DNA from: CAYJBP01 sp964372025
GTDB taxonomy: Bacteria > Bacillota > Dehalobacteriia > UBA4068
NCBI GenBank assembly: GCA_964372025.1
Contig: CAYJPF010000003.1
Location: 6,378 to 70,377 of the forward strand
Direction: 5' to 3'
DNA length: 64,000 bases
Positions 7,933 to 15,417 of the stretch are shown piece after piece. The position numbers and the translations under genes were made by a program. The stretch's first letter is position 1. Each line of letters starts with the position of its first letter. Below the pieces are notes generated by a model. The model was given only the letters and a program-made list of their open reading frames with translations. It did not search any database and had not been told where the DNA came from.

Positions 7933-8346
7933 ATGAAAGATAACGCAAGGAAAATATTTGACATGCTGGAGTTGAAACCCTTTGAACAATTTTATTTCAA
8001 TGGGCAAGGGATTTACCATTTTGATTCCGAGTTGCAGCTACACTATACAGACGCAGACGCAGACGGATGTACAGGCATCGCATACCGAAAGTTTGTATTG
8101 GATGTACTCTTAAATCCGGAGAAGATTGTAAAAAAGCCTTGGACGCCAAAAATAGGAAAAAACTATTGGTACATTACGACAGATGGAGTGCCAGTGTGGC
8201 ATCCGTTTAGCGTAAACGTAGGGGCCGATGTCATGCGAGTAAGGCTTGGCAACTGTTATCCTAACAAAGAGGAAGCTCTTAAACCTGAAGTTCTTGCTAG
8301 ATGGAAAGAGTTTTATAGTTCTACGGAGAGAATAGCATGGGAATAG
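7933..8346 (+). CDS. hypothetical phage protein
   Basis: 137 aa; ATG directly after the preceding stop with GGAGGAAAAT upstream. An acidic, aromatic-rich globular protein with KPFEQFYFNG, a DADADG stretch and VLDVLLNPEKIVKKPW. It recalls small phage proteins often found near recombination genes, but I cannot name the family. Overlaps the next gene by 10 nt. Confidence 0.7.
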   Translation: MKDNARKIFDMLELKPFEQFYFNGQGIYHFDSELQLHYTDADADGCTGIAYRKFVLDVLLNPEKIVKKPWTPKIGKNYWYITTDGVPVWHPFSVNVGADVMRVRLGNCYPNKEEALKPEVLARWKEFYSSTERIAWE

Positions 8347-8522
8347 TGAGAAACATATCAAGCATCTTCAAAGACAAACAGCGACAACCTAAATACAATA
8401 GCCCGTACGACGTTCCACAAGCTCTGCACTGCGATAACTGTGCGTATAAGGGTAAAGACGAGTGCAATGGAGTTCGTTGCTTCACGGGCATCTTAAAACA
8501 AATACAGGAGGACAGGCAATGA
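8337..8522 (+). CDS. small Cys-containing protein
   Basis: 61 aa. The central HCDNCAYKGKDECNGVRC provides four cysteines in a compact knuckle, so a structural zinc is likely. The gene overlaps both neighbours (10 nt upstream; ATGA-type overlap downstream). No family recognised. Confidence 0.65.
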   Translation: MGIVRNISSIFKDKQRQPKYNSPYDVPQALHCDNCAYKGKDECNGVRCFTGILKQIQEDRQ

Positions 8523-8800
8523 TTAGAAGAGAGATACTGCAAGAGGCAGAAAAGTGCGTATGCACAGATAGGAACGACCAATACGGAAGTCCTGAGAATA
8601 ACTTTGCACTGATAGCTAAGTATTGGAATTTGTATCTTGGTGAACCTTATAAAGTTACAGCTGAAAACGTGGGGATGATGCTTGCACTAATGAAGGTAGC
8701 GAGGATACAGACTGGTAAATTTAAAATGGACTCGTGGATAGACGCTTGTGGGTATATGGCAATTTCTGGAGAGATATCCCAAGAAGGGGGGCAAAATTAA
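8519..8800 (+). CDS. DUF6378-like phage protein
   Basis: 93 aa from the ATG at 8519 preceded by GGAGG. The pattern I-L-x-x-A-x-x-x-V-x-x-D-R-x-x-x-Y-G-x-P-E-x-N-F and the later KVARI-x-TGK-x-K-D-S-W-x-D-x-x-G-Y match the small helical phage family usually annotated DUF6378. Its function is not established. The stop abuts the HNH endonuclease start. Confidence 0.75.
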   Translation: MIRREILQEAEKCVCTDRNDQYGSPENNFALIAKYWNLYLGEPYKVTAENVGMMLALMKVARIQTGKFKMDSWIDACGYMAISGEISQEGGQN

Positions 8801-9688
8801 ATGCGCCATTTTATTGAATTAACTGGACAAAAATTTACAAGGTTGCGTGTATTAAGTGTTACTAACCAAAGAGATAGCCACGGAGCTGTTAAATGGCTGT
8901 GCAAGTGCGATTGTGGCAACGAGAAGGTTGTTTCTTCACGGCTTTTAAGAAGTGGACAGACTAAATCTTGCGGTTGTTTGAATACTGAATTGCGAATGCA
9001 AAGAGGTAGAGATGGCAAAATTCACGGAAAGACTGGCACTAAGCTTTATAACGTATGGGCAGGCATAAAAAGACGTTGTTACAACCAAAATCAACAAAAA
9101 TATAAACTCTATGGGGCGAGAGGCATTATAATGTGCGACGAATGGAAAAATGATTATGCAGCATTTGAGAGGTGGGCTGTAAATAATGGATATAAGGAGG
9201 ATTGTGATTTGAGCATAGACAGAATCGACAATGATGGCAATTACGAACCTGATAATTGCAGAATAGTAAACAGATATATTCAAGCGAATAATACTCGTTT
9301 GAATAATTTGCTAACGTACAAAGGCGTAACCAAAACTATGGCACAATGGGGTAGAGAATTAGGCTTTCCAAGTTATTTGTTAGGATTAAGAATTACAAGG
9401 TATGGGTGGAGCATTGAAAAAGCCTTTGAAACGCCTTTAATAAGTCGAAATCGCTTTATAACTTTTAACGGAAAAACACAAACAATCACTGAATGGGCAA
9501 GAGAATATGGGTTGAGCTACAGTGTTTTAAAAGGACGACTTGATGTAAGCGGTTTACCGATAGAAAAAGCATTAAATGCTCCTAAAGGGAAAAAAACACT
9601 TAGGGATTATCTGGTTTGCTCGGGGGAAATTGCAACTAAGGAGGAAGCGGATGAATGGATTGACAACGCAATCAACACAGATAGCTGA
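8801..9688 (+). CDS. HNH homing endonuclease, AP2/NUMOD-type
   Basis: 295 aa. N-terminal zinc-binding region (CKCDCGNEKVV ... KSCGCL, residues 30-58), an HNH-like core with DLSIDRIDNDGNYEPDNCR (about 136-154), and two C-terminal DNA-binding repeats (YKGVTKTMAQWGRELG and FNGKTQTITEWAREYG) typical of NUMOD modules. A free-standing mobile endonuclease. It fits exactly between the DUF6378-like and DUF1351-like genes and overlaps the latter by 38 nt, as expected from endonuclease invasion of an operon. It might mobilise the ORF-less terL intron in trans (inference). Confidence 0.88.
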   Translation: MRHFIELTGQKFTRLRVLSVTNQRDSHGAVKWLCKCDCGNEKVVSSRLLRSGQTKSCGCLNTELRMQRGRDGKIHGKTGTKLYNVWAGIKRRCYNQNQQKYKLYGARGIIMCDEWKNDYAAFERWAVNNGYKEDCDLSIDRIDNDGNYEPDNCRIVNRYIQANNTRLNNLLTYKGVTKTMAQWGRELGFPSYLLGLRITRYGWSIEKAFETPLISRNRFITFNGKTQTITEWAREYGLSYSVLKGRLDVSGLPIEKALNAPKGKKTLRDYLVCSGEIATKEEADEWIDNAINTDS

Positions 9689-10475
9689 GTTCGAGAAACG
9701 CTTACCGGCAATCATCGAACAAATCAAACAAAAGACTGAACTGGCGACAAGCTTAGTATGTAGCGAAGAAACGCGAGCAAGCGTTAAGAAAGTCCGGGCA
9801 GAACTAAATGCAGACAGTGCGGCCTTACACAAAGAGTTCGTGGATTTCGAGAAGCAACTCCTCGCACCATGGCTTGAAGTAAAAGAAAAGTACCATGAGG
9901 AAATCCTTCAGCAGTACAGAAGAGCAGACCTCAATCTCAAAGCTAAAATCAATGAGGTTGAGGATGGGCTAATTCAAGAGAAAACTCTCGAACTCTATGG
10001 GTACATCCAACAGTACGCAACAAGCCTATACTTATCATGGGTAGTAGCGGATAAACTGGGTATCAAAGTCAACCTCACAGCAAGCATAACATCGCTCAAA
10101 AAGAAAGCTCGTGCAAAACTGGATAGGATACGCAAAGATGTGGACATGATAACAAGCTTGGACAACGCAGATGTGGTTATGTCATTCTATCTTGAACGCT
10201 ACGATGCCTCATACGCAATCACAGAAGCTCACAGAGCGACGATAAGGACTCAGGAGGGTAAAGCCACCCTTGAGAGCGTTAGCCCGCTGTGCGACAGCTA
10301 TGAGCCTCCCACGGCTATGTCTGAAGTGGTAGCAACAGAAGCACCCACTATCCAAGACGGCAAAGAAAACCAAGATGAACTCTTCTCAATCACTTTTACC
10401 GTTACTACAAGTAGGCAGAAGCTGAAGGAGTTGAAAGAATTTCTGGACGAGGGGGGGTATATTTTAGAAAGTTAG
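9651..10475 (+). CDS. DUF1351-like protein, RecT-module partner
   Basis: 274 aa from the ATG at 9651, 6 nt after AAGGAGGAA; the longer in-frame reading upstream lies inside the HNH gene. A long helical N-terminus (about 1-130), a KLGIKVNLTASITSLKKKA segment and a C-terminal FSITFTVTTSRQKLKELKEFL, the short alpha/beta piece typical of DUF1351. Such genes usually sit beside recT and are thought to assist strand annealing. Here they are separated from recT by the KL-1 RNA, a GIY-YIG gene and small ORFs. Confidence 0.75.
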   Translation: MNGLTTQSTQIAEFEKRLPAIIEQIKQKTELATSLVCSEETRASVKKVRAELNADSAALHKEFVDFEKQLLAPWLEVKEKYHEEILQQYRRADLNLKAKINEVEDGLIQEKTLELYGYIQQYATSLYLSWVVADKLGIKVNLTASITSLKKKARAKLDRIRKDVDMITSLDNADVVMSFYLERYDASYAITEAHRATIRTQEGKATLESVSPLCDSYEPPTAMSEVVATEAPTIQDGKENQDELFSITFTVTTSRQKLKELKEFLDEGGYILES

Positions 10476-10477
10476 TG

Positions 10478-10506
10478 TTGACAGCATGAGTAAATCGTGC
10501 TACAAT
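10478..10506 (+). promoter_or_regulatory. promoter of kissing-loop RNA KL-1
   Basis: TTGACA at 10478-10483, 17-nt spacer, TACAAT at 10501-10506, with TGC before the -10 (extended -10). The spacer end ATCGTGC is shared with promoters at 29972, 42633 and 47404. It starts directly behind the stop of the DUF1351-like gene. Confidence 0.8.
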
Positions 10507-10512
10507 ATATGT

Positions 10513-10613
10513 AAAGAAGCACAGACTATTCGTGGTAGTTTGAGGCTGATAATAAATTTGTTAAATACCTTTCCCGGGGGTGCCACGAACACTCTTGGGA
10601 GAGGCATTTTTTA
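10513..10613 (+). ncRNA. kissing-loop RNA KL-1 (unrecognised class)
   Basis: About 100 nt between the promoter's expected start and a T-tract, with no credible ORF. Hairpin 1 (10524-10540): stem GACTA/TAGTT, loop TTCGTGG. Hairpin 3 (10568-10604): a continuous 15-bp stem (CCTTTCCC...GGGAGAGG outer part, GGGTG/CACTC top) with loop CCACGAA, followed by ATTTTTT. The two loops are perfect 7-nt complements. The section between them (10541-10567) is AT-rich with only weak pairing. The same plan recurs in KL-2 and KL-3 with different loops. The RNA could act on its own or as a leader for the GIY-YIG gene 24 nt downstream. Confidence 0.75.
10568..10611 (+). terminator. intrinsic terminator, hairpin 3 of KL-1
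   Basis: 15-bp GC-rich stem with four G-U pairs, 7-nt loop, then six T residues. It should end most transcription from the 10478 promoter, so the downstream GIY-YIG gene may depend on readthrough. Confidence 0.75.
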
Positions 10614-10636
10614 TCTTAGCAAATAAGGAGCATAAA

Positions 10637-11308
10637 ATGAAACTTGAAACTAATACTGGAGTGTATTTTTTATTCAACGATGACAAATTGGTGTATGTTG
10701 GAATGAGCTCTCATTTATCGAGACGCATTCAGCAATCTGTTGCCGAACGGAAAGCTGAAGGGCATGACATTACCGATTTCGCATATCACACAGTTAAAAC
10801 GCGCAAAGAAGCTGAAATCTTAGAGAGAGTGTTGATATCAGAGTTGCGACCACCCGCTAACCGGATGTTCAACACGGACGATAGTCAAATGCCTACGATA
10901 CAGCATCGCATCAACGTTTCCGAGCTTTCTAAAACAAGCTTGAATGCAGTAGAAATTGTATTGCCACCTCCTATTGATGTTTCAGCTGTTTTTTCTCATT
11001 CCATGCTAATAAGTTCTGCATGGATAAGCCTTAGCCCCAAACAACAATCCTTGTATTTGCACTGCAAGGTAGAGCAGGTGTACCAGCATCTGGATGAAAA
11101 AGAAGAACACCTTGAAGAAAATTGTTTTTATTTTAATAAAAAAATCTGGAATAAAAAGTATAAGCTGTACTCGGAAACGTCAGATGCACGTTTGGTGAAA
11201 GATATGCGTGGTTTAATTCAAAAAGGTTTTGTTGATTGCATACACTCGGGCCAAAAGACAAGAACGAAAAACGTCTATCGTCTTTCTGAAAGATGGCAGA
11301 ACATATGA
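10637..11308 (+). CDS. GIY-YIG endonuclease with C-terminal winged-helix-like domain
   Basis: 223 aa; ATG after AAGGAGCATAAA. N-terminal GIY-YIG nuclease: GVYFLFNDD ... LVYVGMSSHLSRRI (residues 7-31) and the catalytic Glu region EAEILERVLISELRPPANR (about 57-75). The remaining 130 residues (SPKQQSLYLHC ... MRGLIQKGFVDCI ... KNVYRLSERW) look like a winged-helix DNA-binding domain. Most likely a free-standing homing-type endonuclease. It sits between parts of the recombination module and follows the KL-1 RNA. Confidence 0.82.
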   Translation: MKLETNTGVYFLFNDDKLVYVGMSSHLSRRIQQSVAERKAEGHDITDFAYHTVKTRKEAEILERVLISELRPPANRMFNTDDSQMPTIQHRINVSELSKTSLNAVEIVLPPPIDVSAVFSHSMLISSAWISLSPKQQSLYLHCKVEQVYQHLDEKEEHLEENCFYFNKKIWNKKYKLYSETSDARLVKDMRGLIQKGFVDCIHSGQKTRTKNVYRLSERWQNI

Positions 11309-11335
11309 GCCAAAATACTTTTAAGGAGGAACAAA

Positions 11336-11650
11336 ATGATTAAATGCAAATTTTGCAACGGAACTAACCTGATTGCGAAGGTAGTTGGAACACACACCGG
11401 GCTATACTGTATTGACTGTGGCAATAAGTGGAACAAATGGCTCAGTAAAGGCGAAGTGTCCGAGCTTGCTAACCAGATAAGAAAAGGTAAAGCCAAGGCT
11501 GAGTGTCGAAACATCACACAAGCAAGGCACTCGGATGAATTTCAGTGTAGCGAATGTGGAATTAACTTGGGATGGTGGGCTTGCAACAATACTTATGAGC
11601 AGTTTGAATTCAAGTTTTGCCCTAACTGCGGAAGAAAGGTTACGGTGTGA
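11336..11650 (+). CDS. double zinc-ribbon protein
   Basis: 104 aa; ATG after AAGGAGGAACAAA. Two ribbons: CKFCN ... CIDCGNKW (residues 3-30) and CSECG ... CPNCGRKV (66-102). The second ends like the protein at 63689-64000. A small nucleic-acid-binding or adaptor protein is likely; the function is not known. Confidence 0.75.
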   Translation: MIKCKFCNGTNLIAKVVGTHTGLYCIDCGNKWNKWLSKGEVSELANQIRKGKAKAECRNITQARHSDEFQCSECGINLGWWACNNTYEQFEFKFCPNCGRKVTV

Positions 11651-11652
11651 CA

Positions 11653-11805
11653 ATGAAGGTGTTGGCCGGAATAGTTGTTACAGTATTCAGTGCCTTGGTA
11701 ATGCTGTTTATTCTTCAAGAGGGAAGCTTGCTTGCTCACATAATGGCTGTATTGTGGACAGCGGTATATATTGGAAGTATCGTAGTGCTGATAGTAGTAG
11801 ATTGA
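11653..11805 (+). CDS. 50-aa two-helix membrane protein
   Basis: Begins MKVLAGIVVTVFSALVMLF, then a short polar turn (QEGS) and a second hydrophobic helix (AVLWTAVYIGSIVVLIVV). ATG 2 nt after the previous stop. It may be a holin-like or regulatory membrane protein; there is no other evidence. Confidence 0.5.
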   Translation: MKVLAGIVVTVFSALVMLFILQEGSLLAHIMAVLWTAVYIGSIVVLIVVD

Positions 11806-11817
11806 GGAGGAATGAAA

Positions 11818-11994
11818 ATGCAACTAAAAGCTAAATGCCTTGGGCAAGAACTCGAGGTAAACGCAGAGATACCGATAGATAGGTCGTACTTGGACACTAA
11901 GACCGGGCAGGTCGTAGTAATTATTTTAGCAACTACAGTGCCGTTGGTGTTGGGGATAACGGCGTATAACTTAACGAAGAAGGTGGCAGTATGA
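11818..11994 (+). CDS. 58-aa membrane protein
   Basis: Start at 11818, 7 nt after GAGGAGG. A soluble N-terminus (MQLKAKCLGQELEVNAEIP) and a single C-terminal transmembrane helix (VVVIILATTVPLVLGITAY). No family recognised; overlaps the next gene by 4 nt (ATGA). Confidence 0.55.
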   Translation: MQLKAKCLGQELEVNAEIPIDRSYLDTKTGQVVVIILATTVPLVLGITAYNLTKKVAV

Positions 11995-12176
11995 GAGGAC
12001 TATACGCAGCAATAGCAGATGATAATTACCGCACCAAGCTTATCGAACGGCTACACAAGTACGATTACCATAAGTTATATACAAGGTCGGAGACAAGTCG
12101 AATGGATGTAACTCAACTCAAACGAGCAATAGATAGGGTGTTTGAACACAATAACAATATGAAAGGCAGGAAATAA
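11991..12176 (+). CDS. 61-aa hypothetical protein
   Basis: Basic, helical (LIERLHKYDYHKLY ... QLKRAIDRVFEHN). Translationally coupled to the preceding gene through ATGA and followed 1 nt later by recT. Unknown function. Confidence 0.55.
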   Translation: MRGLYAAIADDNYRTKLIERLHKYDYHKLYTRSETSRMDVTQLKRAIDRVFEHNNNMKGRK

Positions 12177-12177
12177 T

Positions 12178-12999
12178 ATGTCAACAGCAGTAGCTAAGCA
12201 AGTACCTTTTAGCGTAGCCATCTCAGGCGACCAGTACCAAGGAATGATTAAGAGGGCTTTAACAGACCCGAAAGACCAACAGCGTTTCATAGCGTCCATT
12301 ACGAGTGCAGTAGCGGCAACACCGGCACTACAGGCTTGTACGCCCCAAACAATACTATCCTCGGCTCTCGTGGGGCATAGCCTTAACCTCTCGCCTTCAC
12401 CTCAGCTTGGGCAGTTTTACTTCTTACCCTTTAGAGACACAAAGAACGGCGTGACGAACGCAGTGCCGTGTATAGGCTATAAGGGATACATACAGCTTGC
12501 GTTAAGAACAGGAGCGTACAAGAAACTAAATGTTATCCCTATAAAGAAAGGCGAGTTCATAAGCTATAATCCGCTTACAGAGGACATCAACGTTAAGATG
12601 ATAGAAGACCCAACGGAGCGTGAAATGGCCGAGACGGTCGGATACTACGCCTTCTTCGAGTACCTTAACGGTTTTACTAAGTCTATGTACTGGACAAAAG
12701 AAAAAGTCGAGATACACGGCAAGCGTTACTCTAAAGCATACAGCAAGCCTGACTCGTTCTGGCAAAGAGATTTCGATGCTATGGGCTGTAAGACACTCAT
12801 TAGACAGCTTATCTCACACTGGGGCGTTATGTCTATTGAACTTCAATCGGCTATGGACAACGATGGTGACTTCAGCGATGCGCTTGAAGCCGAAGAGTAC
12901 GAAGTCCTTGAGCCTGAAACCGCTCCGGAACCGACACAAGAGCCTGAGAAGAAAGCCAAAGAGAGTAAGGCTATCGACTCATTCGACGACATTTTGTAA
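12178..12999 (+). CDS. recT: RecT-family single-strand annealing protein
   Basis: 273 aa, start after AAGGCAGGAAATA. It anneals complementary single strands during phage recombination. Family features: SITSAVAATPALQACTPQTI (residues 40-59), ALVGHSLNLSPSPQLGQFYF, CIGYKGYIQLALRTG (about 100-114) and the later FWQRDFDAMGCKTLIRQLI. An acidic linker ends in SIDSFDDIL-like residues, the sort of C-tail that contacts SSB. No exonuclease partner is visible beside it. Confidence 0.92.
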   Translation: MSTAVAKQVPFSVAISGDQYQGMIKRALTDPKDQQRFIASITSAVAATPALQACTPQTILSSALVGHSLNLSPSPQLGQFYFLPFRDTKNGVTNAVPCIGYKGYIQLALRTGAYKKLNVIPIKKGEFISYNPLTEDINVKMIEDPTEREMAETVGYYAFFEYLNGFTKSMYWTKEKVEIHGKRYSKAYSKPDSFWQRDFDAMGCKTLIRQLISHWGVMSIELQSAMDNDGDFSDALEAEEYEVLEPETAPEPTQEPEKKAKESKAIDSFDDIL

Positions 13000-13001
13000 C
13001 T

Positions 13002-13385
13002 ATGTATAAGTGTGAGAACTGCGGTTATACGACCGATGAATTGACTCTTGAAATTGAGTACATACCTTACGGCGACGAAATGGCAAGGCATGAAAGTTGC
13101 TCATACGATTGTGGCAGATGCGGTGGGGAGCTAATCCCTGCCGTTTCTTGCCATGAGTGCTCCGAAGATTTCCTTAAAGAAGAAATGGTTGGACAATTGT
13201 GCAAGGAGTGCTTTGAAGATTACAAGGCGCTTAAGTACATGAAGCAGTACATCTCAGAAAGAGGATTAACTCAAGAGTATCTAAGCTACAACAGAGACCC
13301 TCTGATTGAGGATGAAGAATTAATACTCCAGTTTGTAATGGAAGAGCCAGAAGACTTTGCAGACTGGATTTGCGGAAAGGAATAA
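13002..13385 (+). CDS. zinc-binding protein, unknown function
   Basis: 127 aa. Cysteine pairs CENCG (4-8), CGRCGG (36-41), CHECS (48-52) and CKECF (64-68) suggest two zinc ribbons; the C-terminal half is acidic and helical. It starts 2 nt after recT's stop and lacks a clear ribosome binding site, so coupling is likely. Confidence 0.7.
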   Translation: MYKCENCGYTTDELTLEIEYIPYGDEMARHESCSYDCGRCGGELIPAVSCHECSEDFLKEEMVGQLCKECFEDYKALKYMKQYISERGLTQEYLSYNRDPLIEDEELILQFVMEEPEDFADWICGKE

Positions 13386-13387
13386 TT

Positions 13388-13615
13388 ATGTTAGTCAGGC
13401 AGGCAAAAGATACAGACGGAAAAGAAAAAATCGAAATCGTAAAGTATTGTGATTGCGCATCTTGCATGAACAATTTAAGGCAAAAAAAGGGCGTCAACTC
13501 TGTAGCCATTTACGCCAACACAGTGACAGATATCCTACTTGCTAAAGAAAAGGCAAACAAGTGGATTTGTGGTGGAAGGCCATACAGCCATACGCCAGAG
13601 TTTGTTTATATTTAA
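13388..13615 (+). CDS. 75-aa hypothetical protein
   Basis: Start at 13388 after AAAGGAAT. Contains YCDCASCMNNLR, a CxCxxC cluster, and ends PYSHTPEFVYI. Possibly a small metal-binding protein; no family recognised. Confidence 0.6.
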   Translation: MLVRQAKDTDGKEKIEIVKYCDCASCMNNLRQKKGVNSVAIYANTVTDILLAKEKANKWICGGRPYSHTPEFVYI

Positions 13616-13627
13616 AAGGAGAAAGCA

Positions 13628-13825
13628 ATGGAAGATAAAAGTAAAATAGTTTTCGACATGCACCTATATGCAAAAGCAACACATAGAGAAACGCGCAACA
13701 TACCTCTGTGGGCACAGAACAGCCACGGCAGAACGGTTGAAGATTTGGAAGCAATGGGGAGGGTGATTTACCCCGAGTGGACGACCCCAAAGGGACAGGG
13801 TGCAAAGGTGTTATCGCATGGGTGA
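13628..13825 (+). CDS. 65-aa hypothetical protein
   Basis: ATG after AAAAGGAGAAAGCA. Contains LWAQNSHGRTVEDLEAMGRV. No domain recognised. The stop overlaps the start of a 22-codon ORF (13818). Confidence 0.6.
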   Translation: MEDKSKIVFDMHLYAKATHRETRNIPLWAQNSHGRTVEDLEAMGRVIYPEWTTPKGQGAKVLSHG

Positions 13826-13886
13826 CACATATCAGCATGGTGATGCGTTTGAAATGAGAAAAAAGATTGGAGCATTTAAGAAATGA
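13818..13886 (+). CDS. 22-aa ORF coupling to the antirepressor gene
   Basis: ATG 7 nt after AAAGGTG, overlapping the previous stop; the TGA overlaps the ATG of the antirepressor gene (ATGA). Content is unremarkable (MGDTYQHGDAFEMRKKIG). Its value may lie in translational coupling, because the antirepressor start has only a distant GGAG of its own. Confidence 0.35.
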   Translation: MGDTYQHGDAFEMRKKIGAFKK

Positions 13887-14638
13887 GTACAGCATTAACA
13901 GTAATTACAGAACAAGAAGTTCTTGGTAAAGATTTTAAAATATACGGTACAGCAGAAGAACCTCTGTTCCTTGCAAAGGATGTCGCAGAGTGGATTGAAC
14001 ACAGTGATGTGTCTACCATGCTTCGGAATATAGACGACAGCGAAAAGGTGACAAACATTGTTTGTACCCTTGGCGGAGAGCAAACAGCATGGTTCTTAAC
14101 TGAGGACGGAGTATACGAGGTGCTTATGCTGTCAAGAAAACCTATTGCTAAAGAGTTCAAGACGCAGGTGAAGGCAATCTTGAAAACTATTAGGAACACA
14201 GGAGGCTTTGTGTCCAGCGCTGACTTGATGGTGCAAACTTACTTTGGAGCACTTGATGACACTTCTCAGAGTCTCGTGAAACAGTTGCTTGTAAATATAC
14301 AAGAACAACAAAAACAAATTGCAGTTCTAACACCTAAAGGGGAGTTCTACGATGCCGTTACCGGTTCGGACACTGTTTGCGATATGGGCACTGTAGCGAA
14401 AACTTTGGACATGGGGATAGGTAGAAACAAGTTATTTGCTTTGTTAAAGAAAAAGAAAATCCTTCAATACAACAACAGACCGTATCAGAAACATGTAGAC
14501 GTTGGGCGTTTTAGGGTAATCGAAAGCCGCTATTCTAAGCCTAACGGAGACGAGGCTGTCTACTTCAAAACGACGGTCACCCAAAAAGGAATGGATTTTA
14601 TACGCAAGGTTTTAGTGGACGCAGGATATTCGGAATAG
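13883..14638 (+). CDS. BRO-N / KilAC phage antirepressor
   Basis: 251 aa. N-terminal BRO-N domain (residues 14-110: PLFLAKDVAEWIEHSDVS, WFLTEDGVYEVLMLSRKP, FKTQVKAILKTIRNTGG). C-terminal KilAC-type DNA-binding domain (about 145-250: MGTVAKTLDMGIGRNKLFALLKKKKIL ... VTQKGMDFIRKVL). Such proteins counter the lysogeny repressor during induction. No CI-like repressor is present in the window, so the target must lie outside it. Confidence 0.87.
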   Translation: MSTALTVITEQEVLGKDFKIYGTAEEPLFLAKDVAEWIEHSDVSTMLRNIDDSEKVTNIVCTLGGEQTAWFLTEDGVYEVLMLSRKPIAKEFKTQVKAILKTIRNTGGFVSSADLMVQTYFGALDDTSQSLVKQLLVNIQEQQKQIAVLTPKGEFYDAVTGSDTVCDMGTVAKTLDMGIGRNKLFALLKKKKILQYNNRPYQKHVDVGRFRVIESRYSKPNGDEAVYFKTTVTQKGMDFIRKVLVDAGYSE

Positions 14639-14692
14639 CTGATTTTCACAACTTTTAAACGTACTTTAAATCAATAAAGCAAGGTGATGTAT

Positions 14693-15343
14693 ATGCAGAT
14701 AAACATAATACAAACAGGGAGTAAAGGCAATGCGGTTTTACTTGATGGAGTTGTTTTAGTCGATTGCGGTGTGAGCTACTCCGCAGTCAAACAACACGCC
14801 AAAGACATTAAGCTTGTTCTATTAACGCACCAGCATTTTGACCATGCTAAGCCGTCTACTGTAAGAAGATTGGCTTACGAAAACCCAAATATTAGATGGG
14901 CATGTTGCGAATGGATGCTACCTATACTTGAAGCTTGCCAAGTGCCACGGCATAAGGTGGATGTTATTAAGCCGGAAGGTGTAGCTACGTATAGAAGGCT
15001 AATAGACACCAAAGTGGACTTGAGCATCTCCCCTGTTTTGCTCAAGCACGATGTGCCTAATTGCGGGTGGAAGATTAAGACTCCAAACTTCAAAGCTATA
15101 TACGCTACAGATACTCGTGACTTGAACGATGTTGTAGCGAAAGATTACGACCTGTACATGATTGAAGGAAACTACAGCGAGAAAGATATTGTTGACAGGG
15201 TGAAGCAGAAGCTCAACGACGGAGATTTCATCTATGAAAACCGAGTAGTAAATACCCATCTTTCAACAGAACAGGCTGAGCGTTGGATTGCGAATAACGC
15301 AGGACAAAAGTCGAAATACATACTTCTGCATGGGCACGAGTAG
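14693..15343 (+). CDS. metallo-beta-lactamase-fold hydrolase
   Basis: 216 aa; the ATG at 14693 is chosen as 5 nt after AAGGTGAT. It shows the zinc motif LTHQHFDHAK (residues 46-55, H-x-H-x-D-H), a later HDVPNCGW histidine, YATDTRDL with the bridging Asp, and the closing histidine in LLHGHE. This is the YycJ/WalJ-like branch common in Bacillota phages. Substrate is unknown; nuclease activity is the usual guess. Confidence 0.82.
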   Translation: MQINIIQTGSKGNAVLLDGVVLVDCGVSYSAVKQHAKDIKLVLLTHQHFDHAKPSTVRRLAYENPNIRWACCEWMLPILEACQVPRHKVDVIKPEGVATYRRLIDTKVDLSISPVLLKHDVPNCGWKIKTPNFKAIYATDTRDLNDVVAKDYDLYMIEGNYSEKDIVDRVKQKLNDGDFIYENRVVNTHLSTEQAERWIANNAGQKSKYILLHGHE

Positions 15344-15350
15344 TCAGCAC

Positions 15351-15379
15351 TTGATTTTTCTGTATTAGTGTGGTATGGT
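15351..15379 (+). promoter_or_regulatory. promoter of the fibre/adhesin cassette
   Basis: TTGATT at 15351-15356, 17-nt spacer, TATGGT at 15374-15379, with TG upstream of the -10. It lies in the only gap between the MBL gene and the fibre gene and would give a leader of about 32 nt. Confidence 0.6.
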
Positions 15380-15417
15380 AAGGATAGAAACACTAATTCA
15401 GAAAGGAGTCGTTTGTT

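Noticed and set aside
12620..13009. 129-aa ORF overlapping recT
   Set aside because: Another frame of recT; Ser/Thr/Lys-rich shadow reading.
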